From: CAG-873 sp910578365
GTDB taxonomy: Bacteria > Bacteroidota > Bacteroidia > Bacteroidales > Muribaculaceae
DNA: 64,000 bases
NCBI GenBank assembly: GCA_951635545.1
Contig: OX620685.1
Location: 1,674,001-1,738,000 of the forward strand
Direction of reading: 5' to 3'
The position numbers and the translations under genes were made by a program. Below, piece after piece: positions 40,735-49,266 of the stretch. Each line of letters opens with the position of its first letter. The stretch's first letter is position 1. The notes under the pieces are model-generated. The model was given only the letters and a program-made list of their open reading frames with translations. It was not told where the DNA came from and did no database searches.

Positions 40735-41931
40735 ATGCAGATTGCAAACAATAATTTACCCGAAGACATACAGCAGGCCAAACTTCGCTTCGGCATCGTA
40801 GGGTCTGCCCCTGCTCTGGTGGGTGCCGTGCAGCGCGCTATCAAGGTGGCCCCTATTGACCTCAGTGTGCTGGTGGTGGGCGAGAGCGGCGCCGGCAAGG
40901 AGTTTTTTCCTAAGATAATACACGCTTACTCGGCACGCAAACACGCCAAATACATTGCCGTGAACTGCGGCGCCATACCCGAAGGTACTATCGACTCGGA
41001 ACTGTTCGGCCACGAGAAGGGCTCCTTTACCGGCGCGGTGGCGTCGCGCAAGGGCTACTTCGAGGAGGCCGACGGAGGCACCATATTCCTTGATGAAGTG
41101 GCCGAGCTGCCTTTGACTACTCAGGCGCGCCTGCTGCGCGTACTTGAATCAGGCGAGTTTCTGAAGGTGGGTTCCAGCACCGTACAGCGTACCAATATAC
41201 GCGTAGTGGCCGCTACAAATGTCGACATGAGCCGAGCCGTGGCCGAGGGGCGCTTTCGCGAAGACCTCTACTACCGCCTGTCGACCGTGCAGATTTCCGT
41301 GCCGCCCCTGCGCGACCGTGGCAGCGACATAATGTTGCTGGCCCGTAAATTCGCCTCTGACTTCAGTGAGCGATACCGCTTGCCCGGCATCAGTTTTTCC
41401 GACGAGGCGCGCCGGGCACTGCTGCACTACCGCTGGCCCGGCAACGTGCGCCAGCTCAAAAACGTAATCGAGCAGCTGGCTTTGTTCGAGGCCGACAATA
41501 CAGTCAGTGTGGACACACTGCAGCAGTATCTGCCGGCCAACGCCACCGTGTTCACTCCGGCCCTTTCGGGCAGCGATCGGTACGACTATCAGCGCGAGCG
41601 CGAGATGCTCTTTAATCTTATATTCAGGATGCAGCAGCAAATCGACGAACTCCGTGCCCGCGCAGGCCTCCAGTCGACTCTGCCATCCAAAGCAGAAGCC
41701 GTCGACGAGTTCGAGGACATCACCCAGCAGACCCCGGCATCGGAGCGCCCTGTGCCGATGGCCCTGACCAAGTTCAGTATACAGCAGCCCGAAGCCAACA
41801 CCGAAGCCGAGCGGCGCGCCATAAAGGATGCTCTGGACCGCAACGACGGTCGCCGCAAAGCCGCCGCCCGCGAACTCAATATAAGCGAACGAACCCTATA
41901 TCGTAAAATTAAGGAATATGGCCTGGAATAA
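40735..41931 (+). CDS. sigma-54-dependent transcriptional activator (no receiver domain)
   Basis: 398 residues from ATG 40735. The AAA+ domain spans about 25-255. Walker A is VVGESGAGKEFFPK, with GSFTGAVASRKGYFEEA as the sigma-54-contacting GAFTGA loop (Ser for Ala). Walker B is GTIFLDEVAEL, followed by the arginine-finger region FREDLYYRLS and RWPGNVRQLKN. A linker of about 80 residues follows, then a C-terminal Fis-type HTH (AIKDALDRNDGRRKAAAREL, ISERTLYRKI). It lacks a response-regulator domain, like PspF. It overlaps lptE by 14 nt, so it is co-translated with envelope genes. Confidence 0.92.
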   Translation: MQIANNNLPEDIQQAKLRFGIVGSAPALVGAVQRAIKVAPIDLSVLVVGESGAGKEFFPKIIHAYSARKHAKYIAVNCGAIPEGTIDSELFGHEKGSFTGAVASRKGYFEEADGGTIFLDEVAELPLTTQARLLRVLESGEFLKVGSSTVQRTNIRVVAATNVDMSRAVAEGRFREDLYYRLSTVQISVPPLRDRGSDIMLLARKFASDFSERYRLPGISFSDEARRALLHYRWPGNVRQLKNVIEQLALFEADNTVSVDTLQQYLPANATVFTPALSGSDRYDYQREREMLFNLIFRMQQQIDELRARAGLQSTLPSKAEAVDEFEDITQQTPASERPVPMALTKFSIQQPEANTEAERRAIKDALDRNDGRRKAAARELNISERTLYRKIKEYGLE

Positions 41932-42436
41932 GCTGCGACTCATAATGGTGCTGCTGGCCGCGTTTGTAGCGTTGCCGGGCTGCATACCCCGCTTTACGCT
42001 CAATGGCTCGGCAATCGACTACACGGTGTACAAAACCATACATGTGTCGGAATTTCCTATCCGCGCCGCTCTGGTGTACCCGCCTCTGCAGCAGACTTTT
42101 GAAAACGAACTGCTCGACTATATAACCCGCAATACACGCCTGCAGACCACCGACGGTGCGGCCGACATGCAGCTCGAAGGCGAAATCACCGGTTACTCGC
42201 TATCGCCGCAGGCGGTGACCGAGGACGCATACGCATCCAAAACCCGACTGACGATAACAGTGCGAGTGAAATATCTCGACAACAAGGCCGAAGGCAAGGA
42301 CACCGACGAGAGTTTCAGCGCCTATCGCGACTTCGACTCATCGGTAATGCTTACCGACGTGCAGGACGAACTCTGCCAGGAAATATCGAAAGAACTCGTA
42401 GAACTTATATTCAACGCCACCCTCGGCGACTGGTAA
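41918..42436 (+). CDS. lptE: LPS assembly lipoprotein LptE
   Basis: A 172-residue predicted lipoprotein. The N-terminal signal ends in a lipobox ALPGC (Cys near residue 22), then FTLNGSAIDYTVYKTIHVSEFPIRAA and the LptE-like segment LQQTFENELLDYITRNTRL. LptE plugs the LptD pore and helps deliver LPS to the outer leaflet. Bacteroidetes LptE is divergent, so the call rests on length, lipobox and the conserved neighbourhood with secG. Confidence 0.85.
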   Translation: MAWNKLRLIMVLLAAFVALPGCIPRFTLNGSAIDYTVYKTIHVSEFPIRAALVYPPLQQTFENELLDYITRNTRLQTTDGAADMQLEGEITGYSLSPQAVTEDAYASKTRLTITVRVKYLDNKAEGKDTDESFSAYRDFDSSVMLTDVQDELCQEISKELVELIFNATLGDW

Positions 42437-42440
42437 GCAC

Positions 42441-43187
42441 ATGGACGCGCAACTGCAAGAACTCCGACAATACCTGCAGGGCGACAGCCCCGCGGCTCCG
42501 GCCCCCGATGTACTGCGCGGCCTTATGGCGGCATATCCTTACTTTGCTGCGCCGGTGGCGGCGATGCTGCGCCTGTACGGCCACGACATGAATCCCGCCG
42601 AACTCTCGGCACTGCGCTCACGCCTGGGTGTGATGCTGGGCGGAACTGACCCCGCACTGCGCGCCACATGCGGCCTCGACGACAGCTCATTCTATCCCGA
42701 TGCCACCGACCGGCGCCCCGATACCACCGACGCCCTCGATACTTTCTTTGCCACATACGGCAAAACATCGCCCGAAGAAGAAGCCCTGCTCGAACGGCTC
42801 ATATTTAACCCCGTGCCCGATTACGCCGACCTGCTGGCTCACGAAGAGGGGCGCGACCCGGTGCCGGACCCCGACGACGGAATACCCGACATCAAGAATC
42901 TTGCCGCCAAGCTGGCACGTCACGAACAATCCGAACAGCCTGCTCAACCGGCAGCCGAAGCCGAAGCGCCCGCTCAGACACCCGTACAGGCCCCGCAGAG
43001 CAGCGACGACTCGCTCCTGAGTGAGAGCCTGGCCAAAATATTTATAAAACAAGGGCGATATGAGCGTGCGTATGAAATTATTAGCAATTTAAATTTGAAT
43101 TATCCGGAAAAAAGTGTTTACTTTGCAGACCAATTGCGGTTTTTGCGCAAGCTGATACTTATCCAAAAGAAAAATAACCATAAATAA
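42441..43187 (+). CDS. hypothetical protein of the lptE-secG operon
   Basis: 248 residues. The first 90 are helical, the middle (150-200) is acidic and Pro/Ala/Gln-rich, probably disordered. The end (ESLAKIFIKQGRYERAYEII, SNLNLNYPEKSVYFADQLRF) is one tetratricopeptide-like repeat. No signal peptide. Similar proteins precede secG in other Bacteroidales, to my knowledge without an assigned function. The stop lies 1 nt before the secG start. Confidence 0.72.
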   Translation: MDAQLQELRQYLQGDSPAAPAPDVLRGLMAAYPYFAAPVAAMLRLYGHDMNPAELSALRSRLGVMLGGTDPALRATCGLDDSSFYPDATDRRPDTTDALDTFFATYGKTSPEEEALLERLIFNPVPDYADLLAHEEGRDPVPDPDDGIPDIKNLAAKLARHEQSEQPAQPAAEAEAPAQTPVQAPQSSDDSLLSESLAKIFIKQGRYERAYEIISNLNLNYPEKSVYFADQLRFLRKLILIQKKNNHK

Positions 43188-43188
43188 T

Positions 43189-43536
43189 ATGTATCTCGTA
43201 CTTAGCATTCTCACAATTCTTGTAGCCGTGCTCCTGATCGGCATCGTTCTGATTCAGAAATCCAAAGGCGGCGGTCTGTCGTCGCAGTTCGGCGGCGCCG
43301 GCAATGTGATGGGCGTCCGTCAGACCAACAGCTTCCTCGAAAAAACCACCTGGACTTTGGCTGCTCTTATAGTAGTACTCTCCATAGCCTCGTCGTTCGC
43401 TCTCCGCGGCGAATCCAAAGCTGAAACCCGCTTCAACGCTCCCGCGGCTCCCGCTCCCGCTGCAGCAACCACCACCAATACTCCGGTTGCGGCCGAAACC
43501 GAAGCCCCCGCAGCAGCAACTCCGGCAGCAGAATAA
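43189..43536 (+). CDS. secG: preprotein translocase subunit SecG
   Basis: 115 residues. Two membrane helices (residues 2-20 and 54-73) flank the conserved loop IQKSKGGGLSSQFGGAGNVMGVRQTNSFLEKTTW (23-56). The C-terminal tail is Ala/Pro/Thr-rich and low complexity. SecG assists SecYE-driven export. Last gene of the operon. Confidence 0.94.
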   Translation: MYLVLSILTILVAVLLIGIVLIQKSKGGGLSSQFGGAGNVMGVRQTNSFLEKTTWTLAALIVVLSIASSFALRGESKAETRFNAPAAPAPAAATTTNTPVAAETEAPAAATPAAE

Positions 43537-43644
43537 AAACATATTCACGAACCATACAACTGGTACGCGGCATGCCGCGTCCGCGTCTGTCATCGACTCG
43601 CGCGGACGTGGTGTGTTATATACATACTTCAGACAATAGACTAA

Positions 43645-44886
43645 ATGCAACGCTCTGATTTTGAGATAATGGCGCCGGTCGGCTGTTACGAGTCGCTCCA
43701 CGCAGCCATCGATGCCGGAGCAGATGCCGTATACTTCGGTGTCGGACGGCTCAACATGCGCTCCAAGTCGAGCGTGAATTTTACTATCGACGACCTGCAC
43801 AACATAGCAGACATCTGCGAACGTGCCGGCGTGAAATCGTATCTGACTGTCAATACCATTGCCTATGACGATGATTTGCCGGCAATATACGAGGTTATCG
43901 ACGCCGTGGCCGGGAGTCACATATCGGCAATCATAGCCAGCGACATCGCCACCATACTGTATGCGCGCGAAAAAGGAGTGGAGGTGCATATCTCCACACA
44001 ATGTAACATCAGCAATACCGAGGCGCTGCGCTTCTACAGCCGCTGGGCTGATGTGGCCGTGCTGGCACGAGAACTGAACATGGATCAGGTGGCAGCCATA
44101 CACAGGGCCATAGAAGAGCAGAACATATGCGGACCCGCCGGCAAGCCGGTGCGTATAGAAATGTTCTGCCACGGCGCGTTGTGCATGGCGGTTTCGGGCA
44201 AATGCTATCTGTCGCTGCATCAGATGAACAGCAGCGCCAACCGCGGGGCATGCACTCAGATTTGCCGTCGCGGTTACGAGGTCACCGACCTTGAAACCGG
44301 CGACCAGCTGCAGGTCGACAACAAATATATAATGTCGCCCAAAGACCTCAAGACAATCCACTTCCTTGACCGCATGATCGACGCCGGCGTGAGGGTGTTC
44401 AAAATCGAAGGTCGCGCCCGTGGCCCCGAATATGTAAAAATCGCCGTGCAATGTTACAGTGAGGCCATAGAAGCGATATGCAATGGCACCTACAATGCCG
44501 AACTGGTAGCCGGCTGGGACGAACGCCTCGGACGCATATTCAACCGCGGATTCTGGAACGGCTATTACCTGGGGCAGCGCCTTGGCGAATGGTCCGGCAA
44601 ATACGGCTCGTCGGCCACACGTGTTAAGCATTATACTGCCAAGGGAGTGAAATATTTTTCCAAGCTGGGTGTGGGCGAGTTCCTGCTTGAGGCCGGCACC
44701 CTGAGCGTGGGCGACGAAGTGGTAGTGACCGGCCCTACTACCGGAGCGCTTATTTTCGAGGTGACAGAGATTCAGGTGGGTTGCCGCAGTGTGCAGCAGG
44801 CCGTAAAGGGTGATGCCTTCTCGATTCCGGTGCCCGCAAAAATCAGGCCCTCCGACCGCCTTTATCGCTGGGAAAAGACCAACTGA
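43645..44886 (+). CDS. U32-family peptidase-like protein (tRNA/rRNA hydroxylation type)
   Basis: 413 residues, TIM-barrel U32 family. It begins FEIMAPVGCYESLHAAIDAGADAVYFGV. The cysteine signature EMFCHGALCMAVSGKCYLS and NRGACTQICRRGYEV (about residues 172-211) holds the four iron-sulphur-type ligands of TrhP/RlhA/UbiU-like proteins. SPKDLKTIHFLDRMIDAGVRVFKIEGR follows. Members of this clade hydroxylate tRNA uridine-34 or rRNA with prephenate; the exact target is not decidable here. Its 3' end is copied in the 144-bp duplication around IS1634, but the gene is complete. Confidence 0.87.
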   Translation: MQRSDFEIMAPVGCYESLHAAIDAGADAVYFGVGRLNMRSKSSVNFTIDDLHNIADICERAGVKSYLTVNTIAYDDDLPAIYEVIDAVAGSHISAIIASDIATILYAREKGVEVHISTQCNISNTEALRFYSRWADVAVLARELNMDQVAAIHRAIEEQNICGPAGKPVRIEMFCHGALCMAVSGKCYLSLHQMNSSANRGACTQICRRGYEVTDLETGDQLQVDNKYIMSPKDLKTIHFLDRMIDAGVRVFKIEGRARGPEYVKIAVQCYSEAIEAICNGTYNAELVAGWDERLGRIFNRGFWNGYYLGQRLGEWSGKYGSSATRVKHYTAKGVKYFSKLGVGEFLLEAGTLSVGDEVVVTGPTTGALIFEVTEIQVGCRSVQQAVKGDAFSIPVPAKIRPSDRLYRWEKTN

Positions 44887-44947
44887 GCCCAAAGTGAGAA
44901 TGCGGCTGCAATTACAATTTGTAAAGATGTGAAATAAGTCGTATATT
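44804..44947. repeat. left copy of the 144-bp IS1634 target duplication
   Basis: This segment, from inside the last codons of the U32 gene to TATATT, recurs exactly at 50761-50904. It is directly followed by the IS1634 end CCCGAGTTTGGGAGTT. It contains the TTTG -33 box but only a truncated -7 box. Confidence 0.9.
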
Positions 44948-45802
44948 CCCGAGTTTGGGAGTTATACCATATAACAATCGGGCACTCAGTTGATTATGAG
45001 TGTCCGATTGTGCTAACAAATTTCAGTGGCTAAATTTTAACATTTCTTTAACATTTTGATATACTGTCGCATTTTACGGTTCACTACTATCTGCGTGTCA
45101 ATGTGTACGTTGGATACCTCGCAACATCTTGACTTGAGTTCGGTGGCAGAGTACGCAGGCACATATCCGGTTCCCCTCACCACGTTATAGTCCATTCCCG
45201 CAAGGGCGTTGATAATCTGCTCGGTCGAGTATTGGTGCTCTTCGCTCAGGCCGTCATTGATTTGCTTCTGGAAGGCCTTGAGCAGCAGCAACGCCACAAA
45301 GCAGATGGCAAAATGAGCCCGGATCCTGTCTTCGCGTCGCAGATATACGGGACGTGCATCAAACTCTGTCTTGGTGACCCTGAACAGATGTTCAATCTCA
45401 TACCGGAAGCCGTTGACGTAAAGTATCTCGCCGACCGAGTCCTCAAGTCTGGTAGCCACACAGTTAAGACCGTCCATGGCACTTTCCTTCTCTATCGCCT
45501 CCAGATCGAGGCTCATAACGCGAGTTCGGGATAAGGAACACCATAAAAAAGTTGAATCGGCAGCTTAAAAAAGTTGCCGATTCTCTTGGTAATATTACTG
45601 ATAACGCGAGTTCGGGATAAGGAACACCATAAAAAAGTTGAATCGGCAGCTTAAAAAAGTTGCCGATTCTCTTGGTAATATTACTGATATTTAGTAATTT
45701 AGAGGTACTAAACAATAAATACTGTATCATGATTACCGAAAGTAAAGTTACTGAAATTTTTTGTATTGCAGATGATTTCTGCAAAGAATTTGAGGGTGAG
45801 AT

Positions 45803-47337
45803 CACGGCTCTTTCATTTAAACTAAAATAAAAAGCATGACTTCCCCTACCCGGTTCATTGTGAATCGGGCAATATTCTGTGTCTGTCTGTCAACGAGTTA
45901 TTCTGGTGTCAAAATCTTATTTTTTTCATTTTTGGCTTAAAAATCGCATCAGCCGAGTAAAGCTCATTGAGATATGTCTCATCAGTTCGGCTATGCCTTT
46001 ATTCTTATCCGATCGTTTTTTGCGAAGTCCTTTCCATATTGAGAACACCGAGTAAACTATTCTCTGTATGGTGTCGAGGTTTCGGGCGGCTCTTGTCGAC
46101 TTACGTTTTATATTGTCCTGCTGGAGATTGTAGTCCAGGCCCCAGTGCATGCTTTCTATCGACCAGTGGTTGCGCACGATGATTCCGAGCTTCGGAGTCT
46201 TCGTAGGCATACTGCTGACATACAGGCGTTTTTCCGAAGTGCGCATCCCTGTTGACTTTTTGACTGTAGATGATTCATACTCTATGATGGTCATGTTTCC
46301 GCCCCACTTCTCTTTGTCGGCGATAATGTCCAGTCCGTCATATACGCGGTAGGTTCTCGTCTCTATCCTGCCGTGGGCCAGTTCGGGACCTTCGGTGTAA
46401 GAATATACCGGTGTGTGTTCCACTAGCCTGTCCTCAATGCCGTATCGCAATGACGGCTGGTTGGCTTTGAGTTCTATCAGAAAGTCACCCCCTTTCTTTC
46501 TGATTTTCTCGACAATGTCCTTCTGCATAGACATGGCGTCGGCTGTGACAATCTTTCCTGCGACATCTATTTTATCAAGAAGTATCGGTACGGCCTTTAT
46601 CTCGTTGCTCTTTTCCTGACAGGCTTCGGTGGCGATTGTTATGCCGGTGCTGAACGAATAGGCAGAGACGATATCCGGGCTACGCCCGTTTTCCTGAACG
46701 GTGCCGCGCTCGGCTTTGCCGTCAATGCAGATTATTTCAATGATGCGGCTGGCGCAGGTCAGTCTTTCAAGGAATATGTCTGCGAACTGCTGCATCCTGT
46801 CGGCCATATCCATATCGTTGATGCCGTTCTCCACACGGCAAAGCGTGGCCTCAGATGGTACGCCGTTCCTCAACATGCCCATTTTGTGTAATTTGTTGAG
46901 GTTGTATCTGCCGAACTCCAATATCTCGGCTCGTCCGATGCATCCGGCCATACGTCCGAGTATCATCAGCATGATGATATCGTTGAGGCTGTGACGGAAA
47001 TTGCCTTTGTCCAATCTACGGAAATCCGGCACGGATGAGGCAAATGCTCGAAGCTCTTCCATGATACTGCGCCTTGTGTCAAATTTATTGTGTACTTTTG
47101 CGGTATGATCAGGCGCATAGGCGTCAGTCGAACAGACTTGGTCAAGTGGCTTCATTTTTAGCGTAACTCTTTGATTATCACCTATAAAGTTACTAAAAAT
47201 CTGTCACTTGACCAAATTTTTATTGTACTTATTCTCTTGAAAATCAGAGGTTAAAGTCTCTCTCCGTCCGTACTGCTCTCGCTATAAAACAACACATTTG
47301 TCGAGAATGAGACGAAATCTTAAATGAAAGAGCCGTG
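45803..47337 (-). mobile_element. ISAs1-family element, copy 2 (1535 bp)
   Basis: Ends CACGGCTCTTTCATTTAA / TTAAATGAAAGAGCCGTG. The target duplication GGGTGAGAT is at 45794-45802 and 47338-47346. It is inverted relative to copy 1 and inserted at a different position of IS982, so it is an independent event. The promoter/hairpin module is at the complement of 47138-47216. Confidence 0.94.
45926..47155 (-). CDS. ISAs1-family transposase, copy 2
   Basis: Identical 409-residue protein to the one at 30327-31556 (see there for motifs). Intact. The two copies form a 1.5-kb inverted pair about 14 kb apart that encloses recA, queFC, pyrC and secG. Confidence 0.93.
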   Translation of the reverse strand: MKPLDQVCSTDAYAPDHTAKVHNKFDTRRSIMEELRAFASSVPDFRRLDKGNFRHSLNDIIMLMILGRMAGCIGRAEILEFGRYNLNKLHKMGMLRNGVPSEATLCRVENGINDMDMADRMQQFADIFLERLTCASRIIEIICIDGKAERGTVQENGRSPDIVSAYSFSTGITIATEACQEKSNEIKAVPILLDKIDVAGKIVTADAMSMQKDIVEKIRKKGGDFLIELKANQPSLRYGIEDRLVEHTPVYSYTEGPELAHGRIETRTYRVYDGLDIIADKEKWGGNMTIIEYESSTVKKSTGMRTSEKRLYVSSMPTKTPKLGIIVRNHWSIESMHWGLDYNLQQDNIKRKSTRAARNLDTIQRIVYSVFSIWKGLRKKRSDKNKGIAELMRHISMSFTRLMRFLSQK

Positions 47338-48345
47338 GGGTGAGATGGCAAAAAATGCACTTCCGTCCACAACTGACACTCCAAAACGGAAAAGAAAGCG
47401 CATGATGTCGGATGCCGAGGTCATCACGATTCTGATCTGTTTCCACTTCAATTCGTACCGAAACTTCAAGCACTATTATCTGGGATGTGTGCGCATTCAC
47501 TGGAAGCATCTGTTTCCGCAGACATTCTCCTACAACCGCTTCGTGGAGGTCATGCCCCGATGTTTTGTGGCTATGACCATGTTCCTGCGACTTGCATGTT
47601 TCGGAGAGTGCACGGGAATAAGTTTTGTGGACAGCACCTGCATTCCGGTCATTCATAACAAGCGCCAGTTCAACATGAAAGTCTTCAAGGATATCGCGGC
47701 CAAGGGTAAGAGTACGATGGGATGGTATGTAGGCTTCAAGCTGCATCTGCTATGTAACGAAAAAGGGGAACTGATCAACTTCGTATTGACACGTGCCAAT
47801 GTGGACGACCGCAATGAGGCAGTCATCGACACACTGACTGACAGGGTATTTGGAAAACTATACGCTGACAAGGGATATATATCGCAGTCTCTTTTCGGGC
47901 ATCTTTGGGATGATGGCATACATATTGTGACAGGTCTTCGCTCGAACATGAAACAGCGTCTCATGCCGTTCTATGACAGGATGATGCTTCGTAAAAGGAG
48001 CATCATCGAATCCATAAACGACATGCTGAAGAATGTGGCGCAGCTCGTCCACTCCCGCCATCGTAGTGTACACAACTTCCTCATGAACCTGCTTGCGGCA
48101 ATGGGGGCGTATTGTTTCTTCGCCACAAAGCCGGAAGTGAACTTCGACTTTGAGGTACCCGAGTCAAACGGGCAGCTTGTCCTCTGGGATTAACAACACC
48201 AAACTGTACAAATAAATCAGGCGACCTTGAAAGGCCGCCCAATACTCTATGTTGTCTTTTGCTTGGTTGAAAATCATAAAGTTCTTATCCCGAACTCGCG
48301 TTGATATTTAGTAATTTAGAGGTACTAAACAATAAATACTGTATC

Positions 48346-49266
48346 ATGATTACCGAAAGTAAAGTTACTGAAATTTTTTGTATTGCAGATGATTTCTGCA
48401 AAGAATTTGAGGGTGAGATGGCAAAAAATGCACTTCCGTCCACAACTGACACTCCAAAACGGAAAAGAAAGCGCATGATGTCGGATGCCGAGGTCATCAC
48501 GATTCTGATCTGTTTCCACTTCAATTCGTACCGAAACTTCAAGCACTATTATCTGGGATGTGTGCGCATTCACTGGAAGCATCTGTTTCCGCAGACATTC
48601 TCCTACAACCGCTTCGTGGAGGTCATGCCCCGATGTTTTGTGGCTATGACCATGTTCCTGCGACTTGCATGTTTCGGAGAGTGCACGGGAATAAGTTTTG
48701 TGGACAGCACCTGCATTCCGGTCATTCATAACAAGCGCCAGTTCAACATGAAAGTCTTCAAGGATATCGCGGCCAAGGGTAAGAGTACGATGGGATGGTA
48801 TGTAGGCTTCAAGCTGCATCTGCTATGTAACGAAAAAGGGGAACTGATCAACTTCGTATTGACACGTGCCAATGTGGACGACCGCAATGAGGCAGTCATC
48901 GACACACTGACTGACAGGGTATTTGGAAAACTATACGCTGACAAGGGATATATATCGCAGTCTCTTTTCGGGCATCTTTGGGATGATGGCATACATATTG
49001 TGACAGGTCTTCGCTCGAACATGAAACAGCGTCTCATGCCGTTCTATGACAGGATGATGCTTCGTAAAAGGAGCATCATCGAATCCATAAACGACATGCT
49101 GAAGAATGTGGCGCAGCTCGTCCACTCCCGCCATCGTAGTGTACACAACTTCCTCATGAACCTGCTTGCGGCAATGGGGGCGTATTGTTTCTTCGCCACA
49201 AAGCCGGAAGTGAACTTCGACTTTGAGGTACCCGAGTCAAACGGGCAGCTTGTCCTCTGGGATTAA
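48346..49266 (+). CDS. IS982-family transposase (copy A, intact)
   Basis: 306 residues from ATG 48346. N-terminal helical domain, then the DDE core: GISFVDSTCIPVIHNKR (first Asp, near 130), GKLYADKGYISQSLFG (second Asp, near 209) and RSIIESINDMLKNVAQLVHSR (Glu, near 253). The only uninterrupted IS982 transposase among the three copies, and so the likely source of activity. Its promoter region was separated from the left terminal repeat by the insertion of copy B. Confidence 0.93.
   Translation: MITESKVTEIFCIADDFCKEFEGEMAKNALPSTTDTPKRKRKRMMSDAEVITILICFHFNSYRNFKHYYLGCVRIHWKHLFPQTFSYNRFVEVMPRCFVAMTMFLRLACFGECTGISFVDSTCIPVIHNKRQFNMKVFKDIAAKGKSTMGWYVGFKLHLLCNEKGELINFVLTRANVDDRNEAVIDTLTDRVFGKLYADKGYISQSLFGHLWDDGIHIVTGLRSNMKQRLMPFYDRMMLRKRSIIESINDMLKNVAQLVHSRHRSVHNFLMNLLAAMGAYCFFATKPEVNFDFEVPESNGQLVLWD

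Larger units (their letters stand above)
45729..48193 (+). pseudogene. IS982-B transposase interrupted by ISAs1
   Basis: The ATG at 45729 starts MITESKVTEIFCIADDFCKE. ISAs1 (45803-47337) lies after the codons for EFEGE, with GGGTGAGAT repeated at both sides. The gene resumes with EMAKNALPSTT and ends at 48193. The apparent start at 47324 (MKEPW) is formed from the ISAs1 end and is not native. Confidence 0.92.
45604..48301 (+). mobile_element. IS982-family element, copy B, inside copy A and carrying ISAs1
   Basis: Inserted in copy A at TGATA (45599-45603 and 48302-48306) in the same orientation. Length without ISAs1 and its duplication is 1154 bp. This produces a tandem repeat of the IS982 left end at 45518-45603 and 45604-45689. 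Confidence 0.92.

Noticed and set aside
43159..44892. 577-residue open frame antisense to secG and the U32 gene
   Set aside because: A shadow frame spanning two real genes; low-complexity composition and no family features.
47324..48193. Apparent IS982 transposase starting MKEPW
   Set aside because: The first codons come from the ISAs1 terminal repeat; it is the distal part of the interrupted IS982-B gene.
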